Assembly: GCA_911728455.2 (NCBI GenBank)
Contig: OU452222.1
Location: forward strand, 20,408,559-20,472,558
Direction of reading: 5' to 3'
Origin: Marthasterias glacialis
Lineage: Eukaryota > Echinodermata > Asteroidea > Forcipulatida > Asteriidae
Length of the DNA stretch: 64,000 bases
Shown: piece after piece, positions 12,601-22,551 of the stretch
Numbering within the stretch: the stretch's first letter is position 1
Layout of the letters: every line of letters starts with the position of its first letter
Notes under the pieces: model-generated
What the model saw: only the letters and a program-made list of their open reading frames with translations
The model's database searches: none
Told to the model about the DNA's origin: nothing
Program-made: the position numbers and the translations under genes

Positions 12601-15600
12601 AAGAAAATTTGCCAAATTTTGTAAGACAGCTTACCACAGCCACAGCATTCGAGTTCTCCAGCTCCTGTGGTGTCAACACAGCAAAGTATGCAATGTTAGC
12701 CAACACGTAGATGATGGTTACCAGTGGAAGCGAAACACCAATAGCCCAAGGTAGATTTCTAAAATATAAAAGAAGGTTCCTTTAGTATTAACAAAACTGA
12801 GGTATCAAAAACATGCAGTGCTGTGTTTGGGATTTATAATATAGGTGTAAAATAAAATGTATACACAGATTTCCTTCAATGCACAACAGGTGGTTCTATG
12901 GAGCTTACGCCACCTGTCATCCACTGACAGGGATAAAGCAGTATTGCTTTAGGAATGACAATACTCAACTATAACCAGGTGCTAAAATTTCTTTGCAACA
13001 GGTACTTGTTCCGGGGATGTTTTTGTGAGAGACCATAATAGACAACATGATAACAGCTAGCTGTGTTTGTATACTACTTTATACTTAAATAGTTGGGGGT
13101 TTTATTTGGGAGGAACATTTTCAATTTGGCATGATCAGTCCTCATTTTCTGCAAATGAAAGCAATAATTGATTGGGGTTATAGGAATATCTTTCATCAAC
13201 ACATTTTCAATACTTATTGGAACTCTCTAACTGGGTTTTAACTCAATGCTGTCTGAAGGCAGGGCTAAATAAATTTTACGACTGCCCTCATGGCTTATGA
13301 AGTTAAACTGTTCGAAGTCTACATTTAGTATGCTGTCTGTGCATTGTCTGAGAGATCAATAAGGTCAGACAACATAAATGGGTCTCATAATTCAAAATTT
13401 TAAAACCCTGTCTTAAAAAAATAATAGTCAAGCACCGTGGGTACCTAATTGATGTTACATGTAGCTACGTGTTATAATAAAGGACTCTGGTATTATTAAT
13501 ATTACTATTGCTACAGAACTAGTTAGTGTTTACCTGTACGGATTCTTGATCTCTTCCGTCAAATAATTCAGATAATTCCTGAAGGGGGAACAAAAAATTC
13601 AATGAATTCCAGTCAGTTCATTTGGATTTTAATTGAAAAGTCTCCTGACTATAGAAGTCGGCAAATTGAAACAGGAGATTTGTAATCTCCTATATATTAA
13701 CTGATACGAATGATCAATGATGCATCCAGCCTTATACATGTACAAGAACATTTAGGGTTGATAAATTGAATTTTATGGCTATGGAGCATTTGAGTACCAA
13801 CAGTGACCAAACTCAAGCATGTCTTGGAAAATATATTTAATAAGGAACTATAATTAAATAGTAAACTTGCGGGTACAACCATGTAAATCAACTCTTTTAG
13901 GAAGGAGTGGTGGCTCTGAGAAGAGCCATTGTGGTCTCGACGTTTCGAACAGTATGCTCTGTTCGTCTTCAGGAGAAAGAGCATACTGTTCAGGACGAAC
14001 AGAGCATACTGTTCGAAACGTCGAGACCACAACGGCTCTTCTCAGAGCCACCACTCCTTCCTAAAAGAGTTGATTTACATGGTTGTACCCGCAAGTTTAC
14101 TTTTTAATTATAGTTCCTTATTATTCTTCACACCATGCAAAGCTTCAAACATCACTTAAATATATTTAAGCTATGAGTAGTGCCCCTCCAAGTGACCCCT
14201 TAAAGGGGTTGTGTCGACATGATTATAGCATTTAATGGAATAACACAATTTCTACACAGACCTGCGTGCCAGCGGTCACATCACAGTTTGATAAAGATGG
14301 CACCCTTTGTGATTTTACCGCAAGCGCGTGCGTGTGCAGTATCTGGGTGAGAGTTAATCTTTTCATGCACAGCCACAGGTCAGCTATAATCATGACAACA
14401 CAGCCCCTTTAAAAGGAGTTAGAAAATGCCCCCCCCCCCCCCTAAAAAACATAAAAGTTCCCTTTTCCAAGTTCTCAAGAGTGTACATGTGGCAATCCCT
14501 TAATATTGCCCATAGGTATATGTGGCAGTCCTGGTAGCCTACACAGCTGATTGACTGGGGTGAAACAGTTGCCATATAGTGACTTTTTTCTGATTGGTAA
14601 TGCAACATTTCCCAGTAGGTTTCTTTGCTGTCATTCTTATGCAGGCAGTGAAGAAGTAAACATCCGTAGCTACAATCTCCAATCAACATACTGATGTGTT
14701 CCCCTTTTTGCTCCTTTTAAACAGAGTTTAACCCACCCCTCCGGGGCTGGACCTACATACTGTAAAGAAATGTTGCCACTTTGTGTCAATAAATTTGGCT
14801 TTTTACCAACAATTTTCTTTAAACTAATCAAATTTGATGTGGCAACACTGTTTTTTTTTTTTTTTTTTTTTTTCAATGTTATTTTGAGACAGCTGTTCCT
14901 GATTTTGATTAATATAAATACTTCAGCTTCTTCATCACTATCCATAAATGTAAAATGTCGTTATCTTGCAGCAAAACTGATCAGAAGTTCATCGATAATT
15001 ATAATTTTCATCAATTTGAATTGCTGAATGACTGTACTGCTTTCTGCTTTTGTACAAAGTTGTTGTGCTGATGAGACTTTCAATTGTGTGTATGTGCACA
15101 ACTGTATTGACCTTTGAATACTTTTGTATAATCTGACGATGAAAACAAAAATACTGGTTGAGTTTCTACAGATAGTTTGGCACAGTCTGATAAACAATTT
15201 TACGAAATAAGAGGTAAAATATAGAGCTATTAAAAAAACTGCAAACTGATCATCATGGGCGGACTCCGTGGGACAAGCATGGCTTACCAGCACAATGAAA
15301 ACAGCAACAAGATAAATGTCAAGTGACAATCAATAAATGGTCAACATATGGAAATAGTAAATGGGTTTCTCCGCACTAATGCATACAACTGATAACATTT
15401 TGAAGTCACTCAATAGAGTGCGAATTAAAAACAAACATATTTTCCAAGATTTTAACATTTCATGGTAATGCTGTTAATGATTGTCTTACTAAAAAATAAA
15501 GAAAACATTTGGAGTAGTTAATGAATAGCGGGGTAATTAAAAAGGGTAGCATACATCCTTACATCATATGGACAGTTAGTATGGGCTGTAAAGCAACACT

Positions 15601-18600
15601 GGAATAACTTAAAGTTGACTGATATTCTTTTACTTAATTCCTTATAGCTTTCAATAATGGCACAACTCAAAATTTAATACAATTCTCTGGGTATAAATTT
15701 CAATTTGCTTTACACCGATGTGTGATAAGCACTGTATACTCAGTGCTTTCGAGTCCTGTGGAAAAAAATCCACAGACAACTCGGACGGGATTCGAACCCA
15801 CGACTCCCGCATGACTTGAGCAGATGTCTTAACCACTAGACCACCGAGCACGCCCGGTGACGAGGGGCCAGTTCGAATCCAGTATTATTAGCGGCAGGTA
15901 CCGCAACAATATTAACATCTATCTAATTCTCTGGGCAATTGCAGTGTAGAAGGTGAAATAAGTAGTACCTGTCACATGGATAGAAAATTCAGACAAAATG
16001 CCTTTCCATGTGATGTAAGTAACATTTCAAATAAAACCCTTTAGTTCTTAAATAATCAGAAAAATGTCTTCACTTTGGAGCAAATTCGATCAAGTACCAT
16101 AGTTTGACTAACTCTGATCAAACCCACGCAAGTTGACGGTGGTTGGACTAGTCTAGTCGACTATTCGCGACCAGCCTATCGAGGTTGTGCATCTAGAGAA
16201 GCATTTAGATAACCCCAAAATGTCTCCCAAATGTATGCATTTAGTGAGGAGAGACCCAAATCTCTCACTGAAAACCTGCCACACCATCCTTACAACTTTG
16301 GTTATTTTAAATTCTTACCTACATGCTTACAACACAAACATGTACTTTGGAGCCAGCGCCATGTCATCTTATAAATCTAAATTAGTTATTTTGTATTGTT
16401 TCTACATTTAAAGCCACACAATGAAATAACCTTGAAGTTTCACATAGTATACCTCACTGTATATTTTACTTTTTTTCCATGGATTTTAAAGTTTGGATAA
16501 AAACAATTTCACAAATTTTAAAATCATACTGGGTAAAGGGAGGTAGAAGCAATGCATCCAAATAGACCTCCCTTGTACCATCTCATGCATAATAGACCAA
16601 TGCACATATGTACATGAAGCACAATTGACCTTTCCACACTACCAATGTCCGATCCCTGTCGAAACCTACACGAGTCAACTCCATGTTGACTCAGTCAAAT
16701 TTCAACAGGTTCAAAATCCGCTCTCCTTTACACAAACTCTGCTTGTGGGTCACATGTGTAACTTCCAACCCTGTGCATTGTTCGATCGTTTCACACTGCC
16801 ACGGATCCAAGCGGAAATCTCCCAGCATGCATTGCGCCACGATGTGTCTGCTGCATGCTGGATGGCACCAAGCACTCGACATGAATTGAAAATGAACCCT
16901 GGAGTGTTCACACTATGGCTTTCGACACGTGTTGGATCGAGAGCTCTCAACCCATCTCCTGACCAGGGTTGGTTTCAACATGGATCGAGCACTCTAAACA
17001 GTCAATGCCAGATTGAAATGCTGTAGTGTGAAAAGGTCAGTCAAACTTACATGTATTGGACCTGTGTCCAACATGGAGATTTTTTGTAGTGTGAAATGGC
17101 CTAATGTAAGCTTTCATTAATTCTACATATTTATTTATATTTATATTTATTTCATTTCATGGGTAAAAGGGTACAATCAACAAAACAAACTTTAAAAACA
17201 GCGGAATGAAAAACAAAAAAACAAAAATGCAATGTGAGCAACTTACCATGCCGCATAAGCAAACAGACCCCCATAGAAGGCCAATGCTATATCAGTCCCT
17301 CCCTTGCTGTTTTTGAATGGTTCTTGAAAGTTCTCTGTATTACCTAAAGAATATTATGTGACACACAAAACTACTTCAGTGCAACAGAAAGTATTGGAAT
17401 AGTCAAATTGTTTTAGTTACAAGCTACATTACACAAGTACATAGACCTTATGTATGTGTCGCTATCTTTGAGGTCAAATGCAGCGTCGAACATGCGTTGT
17501 AGCTGTTTTTAATCCCAGGGCGAGGGCGCCCTTTACAGTACTAAATGCTCATAGTAACATCATACGCATAGGGTCTTTTGTGCGAAACTACTCACTGATG
17601 TTCTACATGTAGATGAGAAACAACGTAACAATAACACACAACAAGGGGCTAAAATTATTCGAAGTCTGCTGTCTCATTTGTTGCAGATGGCACAACTCAG
17701 CATAGTTTGAATTACAAGAAACTTCTGCTGAAGTACAGTATTCAACAAATCCCATTGAGATTGTGACCATACAAAATTATTTCGAAGTAGCCAGTGATGA
17801 GCTCACAATCTTTTTTCTTTAACTTCTCCACAGTAATTGATGTTCGCTTCAGTGAACACATATGGTGAAATTGCACAAACCTCCACTTGTACACAACAAG
17901 GCCCTACTACCTACGCAATGCACCAAACATATGGCAGAAATAATTCAGCAACTTTACAGTTTATTTCAGTAAACGAAATGAAAACACTATTGACCGAAAA
18001 GTGCTGGTACATTTACATGCAAGAATATAAAATGTAGAATAACATTTAACTTTAACTGCTTTTAAACTTGAAAATAAAAAATATGTACATATCCTGATAC
18101 TACCTGGGCTTGATTTCAAGAAGAGTTAAGATTGATCTTAACTGCGAAACACTCTGCTAAGCAAAGTGTGATGTCACAATACAAATCACTATGGTAATAC
18201 TGACAACTCATCTTAAGATGAATCTTAGCGCTCTGTGTAATCGGCCCCAGGACACTCTCTCTCTCCACGGTTTACATCCCTGATATAGCACAGGATTCCT
18301 CAAAATGATGTCCATGACACGCATTTCATAGGATGTTAATATTCTAGTTAATTAGATCTTTTTGACAGCTTCACCAAAATAATTATTTCTGTTTTACCCA
18401 TACACCAGTGTGTTTAAAGTACTGTTTACTCAACTGTACTTTCCCGAGTTCTGTGACAAAAATCCACCCTAGGCATATTACTCAGGTGGAATTCGAACCA
18501 TCGACCTTTGCCATTCTGGAGCAGATGTCTTACCAACTAGACCACTGAGATTGCCCGGCAGCTAGAGGTTGCCAAATTCTTTTTGGCAGCGGGTACCGCA

Positions 18601-21600
18601 ACGGTTTCCAATAGATGTTAAATTTGCATCGGGGATAAAAAACATTAAATATGTTTTACCCATACAACAATGTGTTTAATCACTGTATACTCAGTACTTT
18701 CCCGAGTTCTGTGAAAAAAAATCCACAGGCATATCACTCGTGGATTTTTTTCACAGAAGTCAGGAAAGTACTGAGTAGGAGCTGGAGTTGAACACCTTAA
18801 TGTCACATTCTAAATAAAACTTAAAAATACCACTTTATTCTCAGAAGACTTACCCATACAGATGTACACAAGACCAGACAGAATGATAACCAACAAAGCT
18901 AGCACCTTGGCAACGGTGAAGACATCTTGTACCTTAGTGGCCCATGGTACACTCCAGCAGTTAACAAACGTCAAAAGAGCTGCATTGTGAAATAACAAAA
19001 AGAAAATGAGATCTGTCAGCCCAGACTCAATTTATTGTACTATTGATGAAAAACCTACAAGAGTTGAATTGTAACAGCATCAACTCTTTAAATTTACCTT
19101 TGATTGGAGGGGGGGGGGAGGACAAAGTTCACCACCAAAGTTCAACCTGTCCTATTTAGGATTATTCAAGATTATACATAACGTCTAAGATACCACTTAA
19201 TTTGAACATTACATTCTGAAAAATCATAAAATCACTTGGTTTGAATGGGTACAGTGTTCTTAAAAAGTGTCATCGTGAATGCGAACGCAAAGTCGTCACT
19301 CTCCTACATTCGCATTGATTTTTGCAAAAAGTTCAGGACACCTCAACTTGAGCGAATTGTTCATTGCGAATTTGTGACATCACATTCGCTTCGCCTTCGC
19401 ATTGGTATCAACCGGGCTTGAGAAAAGTAAATAGTGAAACCAGAAGTTGGTAAACATCAGTTGTAAAATGTTTGGTTTTTCACTGTAAGGCTGTTTTGTG
19501 ACAATGTTTTAGGACTGTTGAAAGGTTTGTCCGAAGCAATGAATACATATACATTGGTTGTAACGTAATGATTGTCATTAGTACGTAAAAAAAAAAAAAA
19601 AAAAAGTAATTATGGATTCTGCATTTTTTGAATGGCTTAGAAAAGTAAATAGTGAAACCAGAAGTTAATACACATCATTTGTAGAAGGTTTGGTTTTTCA
19701 CTGTCAGGCTGCTTTGTGACAAAGTTTTAGGACTGTTGAAAGGTTTGTCGGAAGCAATGAATACATGTACATTGGTTGTAACGTAATGGTTGTCATTAGT
19801 AAACAAATAAATAATGGATTCTGCATTTTTGGAATGGCTTGCCTGTTAATTCTTTTCTAAGGATTAGGAAAAGCTTTAAGGATAAGGATAAGGAAAAGAT
19901 TTGCATCTTGTTCAAATCACATTGTCTATTTGCAATATGTCATCAATTTTCTCAACAGCCCTATATATAGACCTAAACAATTCAACACATGCTTTACTTG
20001 TATGTGTGCTGTACTGTCATTTCACCTTTGACTCTGCTAGTGTCAAAACGTGAGGTCATTATTGTTTACAATGCTTTTATAAAAACAGATATGTATCTTG
20101 TTCAAATCCCACTGTCTATTTGAAATCTCATTGTCTATTTGCAGTATGTAAACAACAAACAACTTTATCAACAGATCTTATACACAATTCAACACGTGCT
20201 TTTGAAACGTTCTTTCTCACAACAGACAACTCATCTTTTATATTTTTTTTAATGAATAAAATAGAAACAGTATCCTTTCACATTTTGCTTAAAACTCATC
20301 TTCGAAATTGAAACCAATAAAAGAATCGTCAACGATGTCTAACTACATTCGCTCATGCATTAGGCCATGTGGCCATTCTCTTCATCTAACAATGTACACC
20401 TGCACAAGCCTTGAGTTTGGCGCCATTTTTGCATTTTTCTCTTTTACAATAGCATTTATTTGTCAACACTGTCCTTGAATTGGAAGGTTTAATATGGCCA
20501 TGGTTCACCTACAAGACTGCAGCTGCATAAGTAATTTGACAAAGGGCACTGAGGTGGCATTGAGGCAAATGAACTATAAGAGTTTTTACAAAAGGTCTAA
20601 AAAAAACAACGCACACTAAACTCCATGTACACATGCCACTAAACAAAAGTATTGGGTTACAGTACACAAAGTTGGTTCCTTCACTGATTTATTATCCCAG
20701 TAGTAGACAGCAACACTTTACTTTTAATCTAGTTAGGTTTGCGGAGACAATCCATGTTGTGATGGTTCTGAAAAGAACCAGTGATGAGATTAGTCTATTC
20801 TATGAGAATAGTGTATTCTATGAGAATAGTGTATTCTATGAGAATAGTGTATTCAATGAGAATAGTCTATATTGAGATAATACTCTTTTTAGAACCACCA
20901 CAATTATTAAAAGAGTGGTGTCACAGCAAAGCTCACTAGATTATATTTCCCCCATGCAAAGTCCTACTTGTTTTGTGTTTTGTCAAACTTAGTTATTGAG
21001 AATAGAATAGACCGATTGCGTGACCAAGGTTTACATATCATCACATGACCTGTAGTGGGTACTACGCCATAGCAGCTGATGGCAAACTACGTGTAAATAC
21101 GTAGCTTTGACCGAGAGAGTCACACCAACACTAACAGTTGGCTTTTGGTATTAAAATAACAACACAGTTTATAAGCCCTTTTATTAAAGTTGTAGGCACA
21201 TGTTGGAAGAAAAGGAAAAAGTACAACAAATTTGCCAAATGGTTCATCGTAACCATCCAGCCTACGACCGTCACGGCGTCAGGAAGATCGAGGGTTACGC
21301 TTATTGGCCTACGTACTGAACTACAGACTAGCTATGTACTATTTAATTACTAACTTTTATCATGAAGCAATAAACTAGAATTATTGCTCCATACTATATT
21401 AATAATATACATAAAACTTACCAAGACACAAAACTGTTAAAAGACGAATAAAGAGATCTGGAGGTGGACATTGTGGGTCTGGGTAAAATGGTTGAATTAC
21501 GTAATATGCAAATGTCATGGCAACGATGGTCTGTCCAGTTGGGTTGATTATCAATACAGTAACCCACAATACAATGAAGGCAGGCAAGGAGCCGAAGGCA

Positions 21601-21980
21601 TACAGAATGTAGGAATATTCACCACCAGAGGCGAGGATTGTTGTACCAAGTTCGGCAAAACACAAGGCCCCAATCAGAGAGAAGACACCAGAAACTACCC
21701 AGACGACCATAGACATTCCAACGGAACCGGCATTCTCCAGAACACTCTTCGGTGACAAGAAGATTCCCGACCCGATGATACAGCCGACAATCAGAGTAAC
21801 TCCATTAAAAAGTCCAAGCTGCGGTTGCAGTCTTATTACATCACCACTAGGCCGGGCATCAGTGTTGACTGTCCCTTGATCCTCCCTGCTTGGGGAATAA
21901 GGCGGGGGTTCTGAGGAAATGTCACTGTCTACTGTTGTGTTTTGCGGATCGGCTATTGCAACGTTGGCAGAGTCGTCCAT
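6603..21980 (-). CDS. y+LAT-like SLC7 amino-acid transporter, light chain of a heteromeric transporter (isoform with inner first exon)
   Basis: The spliced product is 513 residues, usual for an SLC7 light chain. Minus-strand exons, 5' to 3': 21980-21422, 18979-18854, 17343-17247, 13578-13534, 12758-12635, 11057-10954, 9732-9636, 9202-9053, 8540-8363, 6664-6603. All junctions are GT-AG and every phase closes, ending in TAA at 6605-6603. Family hallmarks: TM1 with the unwound GSGIF substrate motif; [15 protein letters not shown] after TM4; [32 protein letters not shown]; and GQLYLRW with PRPIK near the end, closest by memory to SLC7A6/SLC7A7. Such proteins sit in the plasma membrane, exchange cationic for neutral amino acids plus sodium, and bind an SLC3 heavy chain through a cysteine between TM3 and TM4 (Cys171 here). 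The exact paralogue (y+LAT, b0,+AT or LAT) cannot be fixed without a tree. Confidence 0.93.
6771..7275 (+). mobile_element. Non-autonomous TIR element, family A copy 2
   Basis: Same interior as 3328-3695 in the opposite orientation (GACTCGGACGACGGATTGAG). The right terminal segment is present twice, at about 7076-7107 and 7245-7275, so this copy has an internal duplication. It lies in the gene-free stretch inside the last SLC7 intron. Confidence 0.65.
7970..8235. mobile_element. MITE with 25-base terminal inverted repeats
   Basis: AATAGACCGATCCATTAAGC (plus CCTGC) at the left and its inverse with one mismatch at the right. The 266-base element has no coding capacity and lies in the last SLC7 intron. 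Confidence 0.85.
10200..10875 (-). mobile_element. LINE 3' end fragment inside an SLC7 intron
   Basis: Read on the minus strand, the start encodes [20 protein letters not shown] followed by LKRKANSF, matching the C-terminal end of non-LTR reverse transcriptases. It is followed by about 500 bases of T-rich 3' region ending near a TTATTATTA tract. Heavily 5' truncated. Confidence 0.6.
11404..11763 (+). mobile_element. Non-autonomous TIR element, family A copy 3
   Basis: Same orientation as copy 2: GTATCAGTCTGAAAGCC..., GACTCGGACGATGGATTGAG, and the terminal CCAATCCTATATTTTACCTT then TAAA. It lies in the SLC7 intron between 10954-11057 and 12635-12758. Confidence 0.7.
13832..14160. repeat. Foldback element with histone-type stem-loops, copy 1
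   Basis: A long near-perfect palindrome with arms over 100 bases. GGCTCTGAGAAGAGCC at 13912-13927 and its partner GGCTCTTCTCAGAGCC at 14034-14049 are followed outward by ACCACTCC and, further out, TACATGGTTGTACCCGCAAG. The interior holds GACGTTTCGAACAGTATGCT in both orientations. Open frames in both directions are a by-product of the palindrome. It lies in an SLC7 intron near the 45-bp exon. Confidence 0.9.
15655..15905 (-). mobile_element. tRNA-derived SINE, family V copy
   Basis: On the minus strand: GGTGGTCTAGTGGTTAAGAC (A-box region), GTGGGTTCGAATCCCGTCC (B box), then TGTGGATTTTTTTCCACAGG and ACTGAGTATACAGTGCTTAT. Related copies lie at 18392-18612, 18652-18785 and 50533-50612. Confidence 0.75.
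18114..18252. mobile_element. MITE, CTTAAGATGA family copy 2
   Basis: Contains GTTAAGATTGATCTTAACTG, GTGATGTCACAATACAAATC and CATCTTAAGATGAATCTTAG, in an SLC7 intron. The outer ends differ from the copy at 6240, so the family has variable termini. Confidence 0.65.
18392..18612 (-). mobile_element. tRNA-derived SINE, family V copy
   Basis: Minus strand with tRNA-like head (AGTGGTCTAGTTGGTAAGAC), GTTCGAATTCCACC B box, and the tail ACACACTGGTGTATGGGTAA. Located in an SLC7 intron. Confidence 0.72.
18652..18785 (-). repeat. Partial family V SINE forming an inverted repeat
   Basis: The tail ACCCATACAACAATGTGTTT and CAGTACTTTCCCGAGTTCTG is followed by an inverted copy (CACAGAAGTCAGGAAAGTAC), giving a hairpin directly upstream of the SLC7 exon donor at 18854. 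Confidence 0.6.
19423..19845 (+). repeat. Tandem duplication of about 215 bp
   Basis: AGAAAAGTAAATAGTGAAAC through GGATTCTGCATTTTTTGAAT at 19423-19635 recurs at 19639-19845 with scattered differences and a poly(A) run only in the first copy. It lies in the SLC7 intron between exon A and the shared second exon. Confidence 0.8.
20755..20915. repeat. Degenerate foldback relative with 18-bp tandem core
   Basis: The left arm has GGTTCTGAAAAGAACC (20764-20779) and the right arm TCTTTTTAGAACCACCAC (20884-20901), resembling the stem-loop arms elsewhere with C-to-T and G-to-A changes that keep the pairing. The centre is four copies of an 18-base unit (TCTATGAGAATAGTGTAT). Confidence 0.6.
21422..21980 (-). 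CDS. SLC7 transporter first coding exon A (inner)
   Basis: This exon encodes residues 1-186 and ends in phase 1 at a TTG/GTAAGT donor. The ATG at 21980-21978 sits in an AAGATGG context, and an in-frame TAA lies just upstream of the 5' extension, so the start is well supported. The first 55 residues are a polar cytosolic tail containing PPPY at residues 25-28, a WW-domain binding (PPxY) motif absent from the other first exon. TM1 with GSGIF spans about 57-78, TM2 about 88-112, TM3 about 122-165, and TM4 begins at about 176. Cys171 is placed for the disulfide to the SLC3 heavy chain. Bases 21606-21785 are identical to 28031-28210 in the other first exon. Confidence 0.93.
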
Positions 21981-22136
21981 CTTTGCGAAGTGAAGTCTTG
22001 CTCTTTTCGTATTGTACAATTACTCAATTTCTTAGATGATCTTGTTACTGGTCTTTGATGCTTACCAACAAAGGCAGAACGAATCACTTTTGCTGAATGG
22101 ATGAGGAATGCAAATTCCACCTCGACACAGTGACAA

Positions 22137-22214
22137 TACAAAACGTCCTACCAAACTCCAAAGAATGTGCGACTATACAAAACGTCCTACCAAACTCCAA
22201 AGAATGTGCGACTA
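22137..22214. repeat. Perfect 39-bp tandem duplication upstream of SLC7 exon A
   Basis: Two adjacent copies of a 39-base unit beginning ACAAAACGTCCTACCAAACT. They lie 157 bases 5' of the exon A start codon, in the likely promoter or 5' UTR. Confidence 0.85.
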
Positions 22215-22527
22215 TGTGTGAGTAGTGGTCTGGTGGTAGTGCAAGTGTACTGTACTTATCGTTACTGACCAAAGCCCATTATTTTAATGCCGACGATGGA
22301 TTTCGTTCTCACAAATGTGATAACAGCACACGGACATACACGATAGATAGCCGATACATAGTACAGAATTGTTACTAGTACTACACTAGTATGAAGTTCA
22401 TTCACAAATATCGACCAAACACGTGTACACATCTGAAAATCAGGCCCGGTCAGACACAGATTTCTTTTCACGTTTGGCGGGAATGAGTACGCGCCACACA
22501 AAAACAACACATTTCATACAGAGTGAT

Positions 22528-22551
22528 TGTGTGTGTGTGTGTGTGTGTGTG
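22528..22551. repeat. GT dinucleotide microsatellite
   Basis: About twelve GT units, upstream of SLC7 first exon A. Confidence 0.9.

Noticed and set aside
13697-14159. Several antiparallel open frames of 65-111 codons
   Set aside because: All lie in the foldback repeat and mirror each other; identical frames recur in the copy at 36253-37024.
14770-15027. Open frame through the poly(T) tract
   Set aside because: Low-complexity artefact with no family similarity.
16625-17026. Open frame of 133 codons on the plus strand
   Set aside because: Lies in an intronic inverted-repeat element bounded by GACCTTTCCACACTACC-like and GTAGTGTGAAAAGGTC ends; no conserved motif.
21471-21755. Plus-strand open frame of 94 codons
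   Set aside because: Antisense shadow of SLC7 first exon A.
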